From IMG/VR virus record IMGVR_UViG_3300017929_000012, positions 1 through 37,373 of that record: DNA of 37,373 nt; one strand, given 5' to 3'. The notes below the pieces were generated by a model. That model saw only the letters and a list, made by a program, of their open reading frames with translations, had not been told where the DNA came from and made no database searches. Below are positions 9,226 through 16,069 of this stretch, in pieces. Both the position numbers and the translations under genes were made by a program. The first letter of the stretch is position 1. Every line of letters starts with the position of its first letter. The DNA is from a virus.

Positions 9226-9518
9226 TACACACCTTCCTGAATAATTTCCCTAGCAGCCATGGGCCACTTTTCCTTACACACGCGCTGCACCGCATTCAAC
9301 CATGCCTCTCGCTCCCCTATAAGGGATAAAGTTGCATAAAGTGTACGCTGATCACCAGAAACTATCTGCCATTCTTTGCGCTTGCCTTGCAGTACAATAT
9401 TGTGCTCAATCTCTAAAATCTTTGCGTCCGGATGTACAGCCCTGACGACTTGAATCAACACATCAGTTGGAAAGGATTTCAAAAAACTGTACACTTCTTC
9501 CCCTACGCTCTTTTTCAT
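9225..9518 (-). CDS. Hypothetical protein, 97 residues
   Basis: MKKSVGEEVYSFLKSFPTDV begins a small charged, mostly helical protein with no Cys motif, signal peptide or recognisable domain. It contains VVRAVHPDAKILEIEHNIVL and RKEWQIVSGDQRTLYATLSL, suggesting a small alpha/beta fold. Its stop overlaps the ATG of the connector-like gene (TAATG) and it begins 9 nt after the serine protease stop. No function can be assigned beyond membership of the late operon. Confidence 0.55.
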   Translation of the reverse strand: MKKSVGEEVYSFLKSFPTDVLIQVVRAVHPDAKILEIEHNIVLQGKRKEWQIVSGDQRTLYATLSLIGEREAWLNAVQRVCKEKWPMAAREIIQEGV

Positions 9519-9527
9519 TACCTGTCC

Positions 9528-10220
9528 TTATTTAACCGTTGAATACGCAACAGCTTCTTTAATTTGGTCGGGCGTAAGAGTGAACACAAGGGCATAAGAC
9601 ATAACAAACCTCTGCGGGTCATCTAGAGAATTTCCGTGTATATCATTACCATCAATTAAGCCAATCACGGTTCCATTCGCATCAAACATAGCTGCCCCAC
9701 TGTCTCCTTCACCAGTATGTATTTCGAGAAGAACCTCTGGTATAATACCCTCAGTAAAACCACTAAATGAGGATGATCCAGCTACATAACCCCTTCTGAA
9801 TACATTGGAGAAACCATGAGGATTACCAATAATGAACACATCCTGACCAAAATCAAACTTATGCTCAAGGTCTACCAAAGCATACGATAGAAATTTGTAC
9901 CCAGAAATCAACAGTATAGTGTGATCGGAACCATCACGAATTTGTTTATCAATAATCACTGTTATATCAGGATTATTACCTTTTCCCTGCAAAGTAAGCT
10001 GGTTACTAGGAAGCTCACAGTGCGTAGCAGTCAAAAGCGCCTGTGGTCCAATAGCCGTAGCAGAGCACAAACTTTTATCCGCCGCAGTCATTTGGGCAGT
10101 GTGATAGGTGTTATCATATGCCTTAGCAATAACCTCTGGACTTTGCGCAGATGCAAAACCAAGGGTTCCTACTATAAAAATAGCAACCCCAAAAAGAAAC
10201 TTCGTGATTAACTTCTTCAT
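9528..10220 (-). CDS. Secreted trypsin-like serine protease
   Basis: I place the start at ATG 10220 because GGAGGAG lies 7 nt upstream; an earlier in-frame ATG at 10268 lies inside the upstream gene. The 230-residue product begins MKKLITKFLFGVAIFIVGTL and has a classical signal peptide with cleavage predicted after ASA near residue 25. The chymotrypsin-fold triad is visible: H67 in LLTATHC, D99 in GSDHTILLI and S174 in GEGDSGAAMF. C52 and C68 flank the histidine and could form the usual disulfide. The family cleaves peptide bonds; its export signal implies action in the periplasm or outside the cell. It lies among connector and tail genes in the same direction. A role in lysis, envelope processing or virion maturation is open. 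Confidence 0.85.
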   Translation of the reverse strand: MKKLITKFLFGVAIFIVGTLGFASAQSPEVIAKAYDNTYHTAQMTAADKSLCSATAIGPQALLTATHCELPSNQLTLQGKGNNPDITVIIDKQIRDGSDHTILLISGYKFLSYALVDLEHKFDFGQDVFIIGNPHGFSNVFRRGYVAGSSSFSGFTEGIIPEVLLEIHTGEGDSGAAMFDANGTVIGLIDGNDIHGNSLDDPQRFVMSYALVFTLTPDQIKEAVAYSTVK

Positions 10221-10252
10221 AACCATTCTCCTCCATTTTACATCTAAGTCCT

Positions 10253-11365
10253 TTAGTTTGTATTCCATGCCCCGAACGGGTAGGCCGGGTTGATAGGATT
10301 AACAGCAATTCCAGTCTCCATAATGGACAGACCCGGATAGAAACCTACATCATCTTGCTCTTTGTCGGCCTGTTTGACAGACTTATCCAGAGCATCCAAA
10401 AATAACTGACGTTCCAATGTATACTTCGCACGTACCCTAGCATCAGGGTTGCGACGATAGCACTCAGCAAAGAACCCCTGCTTAAAGAACGTAGCGAAAT
10501 CATCCGGCACCGGTTCAAGATATTGAGTAATAGATGTAAATCTAGGCGCTTTCCATTGACATACTGCCTGAATTAGCCAACAAATACCAGTTTGAGGAGG
10601 AATGGGATTCAATCTAAATGCCATACCAGACGGATTGATTGCAGTCCATATACACGTACCATCAGTAACAGTGGTAGCGACCGTATTTGGACTTTGAAAT
10701 GATGGATAAACAGGGGATGCGGGCCAAATAGGCTGCACACTGCCACACGTACCAAACTGTGTCAACACCCAAAGATTGCCGTTGGGGTCTTTGATGCACG
10801 TAGTAGCGTTGATTGGTTGATTTGGTATACCAAGGGGATTCGTATAAACTACATTCGGACCCGGATTCTGCAATCCGCTTGGATTAGTGCCTATAGATGT
10901 AACCGCACCGGATGGATTTAGAACAGTAGGACCAAGAGGGGCAGCACCCCACGTACCAGTCTGAGCCGTACTGTTTGGAATCCAGCAGAGCTTTCCCGGA
11001 TAACCTGTCTGGTCATAGGTAATAAGAAGATCACGATGAACTTCAAGTTGCTGCTTCTGTTTTGGAATGGATGTTTGATTGATGTTAGATGCCCATGCGC
11101 TCTCAATCCAACCAAGATTTACCAGTCCCGGTATAAAGTTATCCTGTTGATAGCTGATAGTGGGAAACGCGGGGGCATTGAACCTATTCCACTTCCAATT
11201 ATATGGAGCACCACCGGGACCACCATTAACCATAGCTGACATTACATCAGTAGCTATAGACAATGCAGGGGCATCAGAGAGACCGCCCGTAGCAAGAGCA
11301 GGAGCAGTGTCACCCAAAGACTGAGCATCATCAACTATATCTTGAAGTCTTATTGTGCTGTTCAT
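10253..11365 (-). CDS. Head-tail connector / tail tube A-like protein (copy 1)
   Basis: A 370-residue protein. Its C-terminal 130 residues (FRLNPIPPQTGICWLIQAVC, LEPVPDDFATFFKQGFFAEC, LERQLFLDALDKSVKQADKE) follow the same order as the C-terminal region of the gene at 8290-9225, suggesting a duplicated connector gene. The middle carries the recurring module in the form TTCIKDPNGNLWVLTQFGTC, QPIWPASP, VTDGTCIWTAINPSG. No enzymatic motif is present. It follows a terminator-like hairpin (11387-11423) and begins 32 nt before the protease start. A neck or adaptor role is inferred from the pattern and position, not proven. Confidence 0.6.
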   Translation of the reverse strand: MNSTIRLQDIVDDAQSLGDTAPALATGGLSDAPALSIATDVMSAMVNGGPGGAPYNWKWNRFNAPAFPTISYQQDNFIPGLVNLGWIESAWASNINQTSIPKQKQQLEVHRDLLITYDQTGYPGKLCWIPNSTAQTGTWGAAPLGPTVLNPSGAVTSIGTNPSGLQNPGPNVVYTNPLGIPNQPINATTCIKDPNGNLWVLTQFGTCGSVQPIWPASPVYPSFQSPNTVATTVTDGTCIWTAINPSGMAFRLNPIPPQTGICWLIQAVCQWKAPRFTSITQYLEPVPDDFATFFKQGFFAECYRRNPDARVRAKYTLERQLFLDALDKSVKQADKEQDDVGFYPGLSIMETGIAVNPINPAYPFGAWNTN

Positions 11366-11386
11366 CTACCAAACCTTTGTACAAAA

Positions 11387-11423
11387 ACGACAAAACTGGC
11401 CCCGATTTTTAGTTCAGGGCCAG
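11387..11423 (-). terminator. Probable rho-independent terminator (leftward)
   Basis: On the minus strand CTGGCCC (11423-11417) pairs with GGGCCAG (11402-11396) across a 14-nt loop, followed by TTTTGTCGTTTTT. It lies between the stop of the gene at 11440 and the start of the gene at 11365. The interrupted T tract suggests partial termination, which would lower expression of the tail genes relative to head genes. Confidence 0.5.
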
Positions 11424-11439
11424 CATCGGAAACACTATG

Positions 11440-12048
11440 TTACCGTAATGTCGAGTCTTTGGTTACCTCGCGGAAGTGTTGACCACCATCCGAGAAAGCA
11501 AACGTATAGGACGAAGAGGGAGAATTGTTTGTAGGCAACATCTTTGCTGCCTCATATTCCACCACAGCCTCCTGATACTTCACGTCGCTTGGGTACGAAC
11601 TACGAACCGGCGGTTTCCATGTCTTGCCACAACGCAAGCAACGAATCCACAAGTCTCCATTCAGCATACGATGCTTCATCAGGGCGAAGTACACTGACGT
11701 ACCCTGACCAGTAATAACCTCATTCATACTGTTTCCACCTTTACGGTGGTTGCATCGTCCTTGCACTTGAGCTTGATCGCGCAGGGTAACGTTAATGGTT
11801 GCCCCATTCGTAGTCGCCAACTGACGAATATTATGACGCCTCATCTGACGCTCAGCAAGGCGCTCATTAATATCCTCAAGATTGGCTTTCTTTTCAAGAA
11901 GCTCATAACGTTTTAATTCAAGATCAAGGGCCTGTGCCTCAATTTCATCTTTAGTAAGCGTTACCTTTGATACGGGCGCTTCCACAACAGCCTCAACCGC
12001 GCCCGTAGAAACCGGGGCGACAAGTTCGGCTACACTTTTACCTGACAT
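11440..12048 (-). CDS. Head-region protein with coiled coil and Cys motifs (unknown)
   Basis: A 202-residue protein starting MSGKSVAELVAPVSTGAVEA after a strong GGAGGAG site. Residues about 30-75 form a charged helix (LDLELKRYELLEKKANLEDI), probably a coiled coil. The second half has CNHRKGG and the pair CLRCGKTW, a likely half zinc ribbon (C-N-H plus C-x2-C), then YPSDVKYQEAVVEYEAAKML. It shares the helix-plus-basic-region plan with the neighbouring gene at 12069 and lies immediately downstream of it. I know no experimentally assigned function. A capsid-associated or assembly role is inferred from its place between the capsid and connector genes. Confidence 0.6.
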   Translation of the reverse strand: MSGKSVAELVAPVSTGAVEAVVEAPVSKVTLTKDEIEAQALDLELKRYELLEKKANLEDINERLAERQMRRHNIRQLATTNGATINVTLRDQAQVQGRCNHRKGGNSMNEVITGQGTSVYFALMKHRMLNGDLWIRCLRCGKTWKPPVRSSYPSDVKYQEAVVEYEAAKMLPTNNSPSSSYTFAFSDGGQHFREVTKDSTLR

Positions 12049-12068
12049 TTTTCTCCTCCATATCCGGC

Positions 12069-12701
12069 TTAAACTGCCTTAGCCTGTCCATTCCTTATCG
12101 CATACAATGTGGCATTGTATCGGTTGGAAGCTGGTCCGCGTGCCGGTCCAAAAGTTTTTTCTGCCAATTCTTCTGTGATAAATCCTTTTAGGATCATCTG
12201 CAAAAGAACCGTTCTCCAACCCCTCCGTCGCGTATTTACCACGACACCCCTTTCGTCAAAGTTAACAAATTCGTACTCTGGCATGATACCATTGATTTGT
12301 ACCCATGCAGCTACTTTTTCTTCGCCATGATGAATCACATACAAAGTAGCCTTATCGGGGTGAGGATGTTGACGATAATGACAACGTACACCAGCCTTGC
12401 GAAGCTTATTAATCAAGTCAGCATGACTCATTAATATGCCAATCCTAGCATCATGGTCTTTATACTCATCCTCGCTCAACCACTGATACTCTTTGGCAAC
12501 TTCCCTATTTATCTCACGCTGCTCCGCAAGTAGCTCCTTATTCTGATTTGAAGTTTCCTCTAGCTCATAACGCCTTTCGGCATATGCATTCACCGCAGAC
12601 TCAAGCTCCGGTGATAACTTCAAATCCAACTCAGAAGCATATGTTTCCCAAGGTGCCTTTTCACTAAGACGTGTGCCTTGTCCCGTCATGTTTGGTTCCA
12701 C
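12069..12701 (-). CDS. Head-region protein (unknown)
   Basis: A 210-residue protein with a GTG start at 12701, chosen because AGGAGGT lies five nt upstream; the next in-frame ATG is four codons later. Residues 25-75 form an acidic/charged helix (YAERRYELEETSNQNKELLA). The remainder contains GVRCHYRQHPHPDKATLYVI, WVQINGIMPEYEFVNFDERG, VNTRRRGWRTVLLQMILKGF and EKTFGPARGPASNRYN, which look like a compact conserved alpha/beta domain. No enzyme motif is recognised. The 180-nt upstream gap carries a stable hairpin (12728-12774) in the leader. Confidence 0.6.
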   Translation of the reverse strand: MEPNMTGQGTRLSEKAPWETYASELDLKLSPELESAVNAYAERRYELEETSNQNKELLAEQREINREVAKEYQWLSEDEYKDHDARIGILMSHADLINKLRKAGVRCHYRQHPHPDKATLYVIHHGEEKVAAWVQINGIMPEYEFVNFDERGVVVNTRRRGWRTVLLQMILKGFITEELAEKTFGPARGPASNRYNATLYAIRNGQAKAV

Positions 12702-12727
12702 GCCAACCTCCTTGGGCGAAACACATA

Positions 12728-12774
12728 CGACATACTATAATGTTCGGCCAACTAACGTTGCACATAGTATGCCG
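12728..12774 (-). other. Leader hairpin upstream of head gene
   Basis: In the leftward transcript CGGCAUACUAU (12774-12764) pairs with AUAGUAUGUCG (12738-12728): 11 bp including one G.U pair, around a 25-nt loop. It ends 20 nt before the Shine-Dalgarno of the gene starting at 12701. There is no U tract after it, so it is more likely a processing, stability or translation-control element than a terminator. Confidence 0.45.
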
Positions 12775-12820
12775 TGGACCTGTTGCGCATTCATCCTAAA
12801 ATGGACACAGGGCCAATAAA

Positions 12821-12877
12821 GGTAATATATTACCCGTTAACATGGTAATCCACCTTATAACGGAAACATGTTACCTA
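12821..12877. promoter_or_regulatory. Cluster of overlapping palindromes (possible operator)
   Basis: The gap between the genes at 12701 and 12883 holds GGTAATATATTACC (12821-12834, perfect 14-bp palindrome), CCGTTA/TAACGG arms (12834-12839 and 12858-12863), and further GGTAA and TTACC half-sites at 12844 and 12871. The density of related half-sites in AT-rich DNA between co-directional genes suggests a protein-binding or RNA-structural control site. No convincing -35/-10 pair is seen here. Confidence 0.35.
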
Positions 12878-12882
12878 TAAAC

Positions 12883-13200
12883 TTATTCTGCGGTTACAGG
12901 TTGAGAGTTCGTGTGGCCTTCGATCTTATTGAGCTTTCTTACTGCCTCAATAGAACGCTCGATCATATAACTATAATCCTGTGGGCCGCAATCAAACTCG
13001 CCACTCCCCCACAGTTCCCCCATTGCCTGTTCTGCCGCAGGGTTAGTGTCACACAGGGCCAAGAATATTTCATCGGCCCGCTCATCTCCATGCCTGACAC
13101 GTTTCCTCAAAAGACTAACGACACGACGCAGTACGCGATTGTGTCCGCGTACCACGTCATGCTCGTCGTTTATTTCATCGAAACCTTTTTCATTGTCCAT
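12883..13200 (-). CDS. Hypothetical helical protein, 105 residues
   Basis: MDNEKGFDEINDEHDVVRGH starts a charged, apparently all-helical protein with VLRRVVSLLRKRVRHGDERA, CDTNPAAEQAMGELWGSGEF and YMIERSIEAVRKLNKIEG. GGAGGAG precedes the ATG by 5 nt. It lies just downstream of the Ig-like protein gene in the head cluster. No known domain is seen. Position suggests a capsid-associated or connector accessory protein. Confidence 0.6.
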   Translation of the reverse strand: MDNEKGFDEINDEHDVVRGHNRVLRRVVSLLRKRVRHGDERADEIFLALCDTNPAAEQAMGELWGSGEFDCGPQDYSYMIERSIEAVRKLNKIEGHTNSQPVTAE

Positions 13201-13228
13201 TACACTCCTCCATATAATGTTAGTGAAG

Positions 13229-14119
13229 TTAGGCTACGACTTGTACATTGACTTCCGCGTAAATCTTGTTGCTAGGAAGCCCGTTCATTGGGTTAGTTAC
13301 GCCGCCTGTCTGACCAGTGCTTACAATTGCAGGAGCAGAGTTGTCAAACGCAGGATACGATACCTCCACAACCGATTCACCCTCTGCAACCGCAGTCAAG
13401 AGACCTTTAGAGCTAACTGTAGCCGCCGCAGGACTATACGACACATAGGTAAGAGAGTTACTCTGATCCTGTAATGTCGCCAGTGCCGCAGCCGTAACAG
13501 CCACGCCGTTAGCGTTCTCAAGGGTAAGACGAGTAGTTGAAGATGCCGTGCAAATATACGTACCATTGCTGGCCGTATACGGTGCCACAAATCCGGTCAC
13601 TGTATATGTTTTTCCTGCAAGTGCATTAGTAGCACCGTTTGGAAACACACCAATGTAAACCGTTGCACCACCCGAAGCAGCGCCCGTAGTACCGGTAAGT
13701 ATAAACTGTTGCTCTGCCGTCGCAGCCTTAGTCTCAGCCACGCTACTAGAATTATTAGTCGTGATAGACGTAGTGCTAGACGCCGAAACAGAAAACGTAC
13801 CGTTATTTTCCGCCGTAGAAAAACCAGCGACAACAACTTGTGTACCAACAAGACCGCTAGACCCACCATCAGGGAATGTACCGGCATAAACACCGTTACC
13901 AGTTCCAGCAGAACTTAGAGCATACACAGTACCAAGAGCAAGCTCGTTACCAGATGCATCCTTAAGATTAGGATCAAGTTGATAAGTCTCTGGATAACCA
14001 CCAGCAGCCGTTAGAGACAAAACAACGTTATTATAACCCGGAGTAACTACACCAGCATTAACGTTTCCTGCAACTGCAATCTTCGCGGCAACTCCCAAAC
14101 CATCAGTTTGTTGTGCCAT
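13229..14119 (-). CDS. Ig-like (Big2-type) repeat virion protein, possible capsid decoration
   Basis: A 296-residue protein immediately downstream of the major capsid gene. It has two or more copies of a module (about residues 75-140 and 140-205): GVYAGTFPDGGSSGLVGTQV, NNGTFSVSASSTTSI and SSSVAETKAATAEQQFILTG, then VYIGVFPNGATNALAGKTYT, SNGTYICTASSTTRLTLENA. The C-terminus resembles a bacterial Ig-like group 2 domain (VSYSPAAATVSSKGLLTAVA, EGESVVEVSYPA). Big2 domains are common on capsid and tail surfaces, where they give weak adhesion or capsid stability. The same VYxG...AETxAA module recurs once in the 1323-residue tail protein. A decoration role is inferred from gene order. Confidence 0.65.
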   Translation of the reverse strand: MAQQTDGLGVAAKIAVAGNVNAGVVTPGYNNVVLSLTAAGGYPETYQLDPNLKDASGNELALGTVYALSSAGTGNGVYAGTFPDGGSSGLVGTQVVVAGFSTAENNGTFSVSASSTTSITTNNSSSVAETKAATAEQQFILTGTTGAASGGATVYIGVFPNGATNALAGKTYTVTGFVAPYTASNGTYICTASSTTRLTLENANGVAVTAAALATLQDQSNSLTYVSYSPAAATVSSKGLLTAVAEGESVVEVSYPAFDNSAPAIVSTGQTGGVTNPMNGLPSNKIYAEVNVQVVA

Positions 14120-14139
14120 TTATTTCTCCTTTACGCAGC

Positions 14140-14182
14140 GTAGAACCGACGCGAGAGGCTAAGCCCTTACGCGCCGGTCTAC
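14140..14182 (-). other. Strong intercistronic hairpin after the major capsid gene
   Basis: In the leftward transcript GUAGACCGGCGCG (14182-14170) pairs with CGCGUCGGUUCUAC (14153-14140): 13 bp with one bulged U and one G.U. The loop contains GGCUUAGCC, itself able to pair. No U tract follows, so it is not a standard terminator. Placed between the capsid stop and the Shine-Dalgarno of the next gene, it may protect capsid mRNA 3' ends or tune the ratio of the two products. Confidence 0.5.
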
Positions 14183-14195
14183 TCTGTTTGATTGC

Positions 14196-15176
14196 TTACG
14201 AAATTGCCGAAGCTGCGTCAATTTCACGAATACGAACCGTAGTATCCGGTCCAAGGCTGGTCGTAAAGTGGACCTTGTAAGAAGTCCATCCGGGGATCAA
14301 ACCTTCGGGATCGGCAACAGTCGGCTCAGCATTCTGCACGATGTTACAGTTGATGTTCTGCCACTCACCATCACCAAACTCGGTATCACCTTGAGCACCA
14401 AGCTTAATGCTGAAAATGCCATCGCGTCCGAAAATGTAGGTACGCAGCGCATACAGACCAGTAATGGCACCATGAGTCCCGTCATTGTAATTCGGGGTAA
14501 TGGTAACCTGATTGGTCTGGAAGAACTGAACACCGGAACCCGGAAGCTCAATCATTTCAGTCAAGTCAGTAGACACCAAATCTTCCATTCGAGCAAGACC
14601 CACAGGGGTATGCTTCAAAATGTCGATAGGCGAATCATTTGTCGAGTCTGACACAACATCACCAACAGCGAATGGGTGGATCACACCACAAAACATCTTT
14701 GATGCTTCGTCAAACGGACGGACAGAACGACCAGCAAGGCTCTGAACAGCATTACGGATAGCGTTAAGGCTAAGAGTCGTAAAGCTCGAAGTGCTGGTAG
14801 CGGGCAACTTCACCAACACGCTTGAATCAACAGCAGAAGCGCCATCAGCAGTTGCACGAACCAGACCACTCAGCGACTCACCAAGACGATACGACATTTC
14901 ACGGGCAACGTTCTCAACCGTATTGTCAATAGCCGTAGCCAGAGACAGCGAAGAGAAGTTCGCGTAATCAGCGTATTCACCGATGGTTGCAGTCGTATTC
15001 AGGACGGACACAGAAATCGAAGTGCCCACAGTACCTTCCGTAGTCTGAGTGGTATTAGCAATCAGCGGAACATACATGAACATCTCGTACTGGTTACCGG
15101 CATTCCTTGGCAAGTCCAGACGTTCGGAACAAGCCACGAACGGAGTCTGAGCTTTCAGGTTCTCACGAAATTTCTT
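14196..15176 (-). CDS. Major capsid protein, exon 2 (326 residues)
   Basis: This exon encodes KKFRENLKAQTPFVACSERL to the C-terminus ...VRIREIDAASAIS. Joined to exon 1 (15746-15811) it gives a 348-residue HK97-fold type major capsid protein. Recognisable parts are the N-terminal segment FYDKKFRENLKAQTPFVACS, restored only by splicing, the region GNQYEMFMYVPLIANTTQTT, and YALRTYIFGRDGIFSIKLGA towards the C-terminus. The reading frame upstream of 15176 is open back to a TTG at 15206, but that stretch is intron and the resulting N-terminus does not match a capsid protein. The gene follows scaffold and portal in the usual order. Family assignment rests on length, gene order and the N-terminal pattern. 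Confidence 0.85.
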   Translation of the reverse strand, partial: KKFRENLKAQTPFVACSERLDLPRNAGNQYEMFMYVPLIANTTQTTEGTVGTSISVSVLNTTATIGEYADYANFSSLSLATAIDNTVENVAREMSYRLGESLSGLVRATADGASAVDSSVLVKLPATSTSSFTTLSLNAIRNAVQSLAGRSVRPFDEASKMFCGVIHPFAVGDVVSDSTNDSPIDILKHTPVGLARMEDLVSTDLTEMIELPGSGVQFFQTNQVTITPNYNDGTHGAITGLYALRTYIFGRDGIFSIKLGAQGDTEFGDGEWQNINCNIVQNAEPTVADPEGLIPGWTSYKVHFTTSLGPDTTVRIREIDAASAIS

Positions 15177-15745
15177 CAACAATGTTATTGCCCGAAACTC
15201 GGACAAAGCTAGACATTTCTGCTAACTTCATACAGTTTTCATTCCTGTATGATCGGACTATCGCATCGCGTATCGTGAAGATTAAGATATGCATATATCT
15301 TTTCCAACAATGTTGGATGATTCTCCACTACACCAACCAGTATATTGCAATACCAATGAACAAGTCCGCGAACTTTTTCAGAAACATGGTCATGATCCAC
15401 TTGACAATTTCTGTCAAACACATCGGCCATTGGTTCGCCGCACACTGCACACAAACTTTTTTGGTCTGCATACATTTTTTCCTTGTCCGCAATCGTTATC
15501 CCATACTTGCGCTCAAGGTGTGCCGGTGCATCTCTGTGTGCATCACGGTACTTTTTGGCATACTTACGCATCTTAACCCGATTGCGTTTACGCCAATCCG
15601 CTTGATATTGTTTTATCTGTTCTGGTGTTCTTGTTTTACGCGCCATCTCATTTAGTCTCTCAGCGTGCCTTTCGGCTTCGCCCTTGTTGGCATTTCAGCT
15701 TTCAAGTCAATTAGAGGCAGTTTTACTACGACAAGATTATCGTTT
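15177..15745 (-). other. Group I intron in the major capsid gene, 569 nt
   Basis: Exon 1 ends CTACGAT (15752-15746). This pairs perfectly with GTCGTAG (15732-15726) inside the intron, with the conserved U.G wobble at the splice site (P1, 7 bp, 13-nt loop). Directly 5' of that guide, TCTT (15736-15733) pairs with AAGA at the start of exon 2 (P10). The intron ends in G (15177) and has a 6-bp P9-like hairpin (15204-15190). AGACTAAATG ahead of the ORF resembles the P7/J7-3 segment of group I introns. Splicing joins ...FYD to KKFRENL and removes an in-frame TAA met three codons after the 5' splice site. The HNH ORF (15239-15646) lies inside the intron. Confidence 0.88.
15239..15646 (-). CDS. Intron-encoded HNH homing endonuclease (endonuclease VII-like)
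   Basis: A 135-residue protein wholly inside the capsid-gene intron. The N-terminus is basic and helical (MARKTRTPEQIKQYQADWRK), followed by KYGITIADKEKMYADQKSLC, AVCGEPM, the core NCQVDHDHVSEKVRGLVHWY and CNILVGVVENHPTLLEKIYA. This is the same Endonuclease_7 order as the gene at 1788-2258, but the sequences differ widely outside the motif and the usual GLG after CN is ILVG here. It would cut the intronless capsid allele and so spread the intron. Its ATG lacks a good Shine-Dalgarno site, common for intron ORFs whose expression is kept low. Family assignment is confident. Confidence 0.9.
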   Translation of the reverse strand: MARKTRTPEQIKQYQADWRKRNRVKMRKYAKKYRDAHRDAPAHLERKYGITIADKEKMYADQKSLCAVCGEPMADVFDRNCQVDHDHVSEKVRGLVHWYCNILVGVVENHPTLLEKIYAYLNLHDTRCDSPIIQE

Positions 15746-15811
15746 ATCGTAGAACTTGACAGTAGACTGCGGAAGTTGGGCTTGGCCGTTTCCAGCAGGA
15801 GTATATGCCAT
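15746..15811 (-). CDS. Major capsid protein, exon 1 (22 residues)
   Basis: ATG at 15811, preceded by GAGGA nine nt upstream, encodes MAYTPAGNGQAQLPQSTVKF then YD, 22 codons ending at the predicted 5' splice site after U15746. Unspliced translation would add only AAA CGA and stop at TAA 15739-15737, giving a 24-residue dead-end peptide. The N-terminal pattern (AYTPAGNGQ...LPQS..K.YDKKF) is what I expect for this type of phage capsid protein, and exon 2 lacks it. This small exon is easy to miss because it is far below usual ORF length limits. Confidence 0.85.
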
Positions 15812-16069
15812 TTGTGAATTTCCTCACACACAGGTACGCCTTAACCTTCTCCTACTCCCATAAGATAGGTAGCGTTACCGCCCTCTATGTGTGCGGCCCG
15901 TAAAGTAGTAATCCGACTACATTCGTAACCGTTTCGATCAGGGATTTGACCGAGTGTGCCTCTCACATAATTAGGGAATGCCGTACAGTAATCCGACTGC
16001 CGAATCATTCAAATCTTTCCCGATTCCCTAAAGAATCTGGACCACTATATAAATATAGTGGGATGAAAC
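15812..16069 (-). promoter_or_regulatory. Structured leader between scaffold and capsid genes
   Basis: This 258-nt gap has no gene. It contains CCACTATA-TAAA-TATAGTGG just after the scaffold stop; a 9-bp inverted repeat TTAGGGAAT/ATTCCCTAA enclosing CAGT-AATCCG-ACTG; and two copies of AGTAATCCGACT about 80 nt apart. On the minus strand TTGAAT and TACTGT are separated by 16 nt, a weak promoter candidate that could boost capsid transcription. Taken together it is probably a capsid-specific promoter or leader; no element is proven. Confidence 0.4.

Noticed and set aside
15204-15206. TTG as the start of the capsid protein
   Set aside because: It lies in the intron, lacks a Shine-Dalgarno site and gives an N-terminus unlike capsid proteins; splicing to exon 1 explains the frame better.
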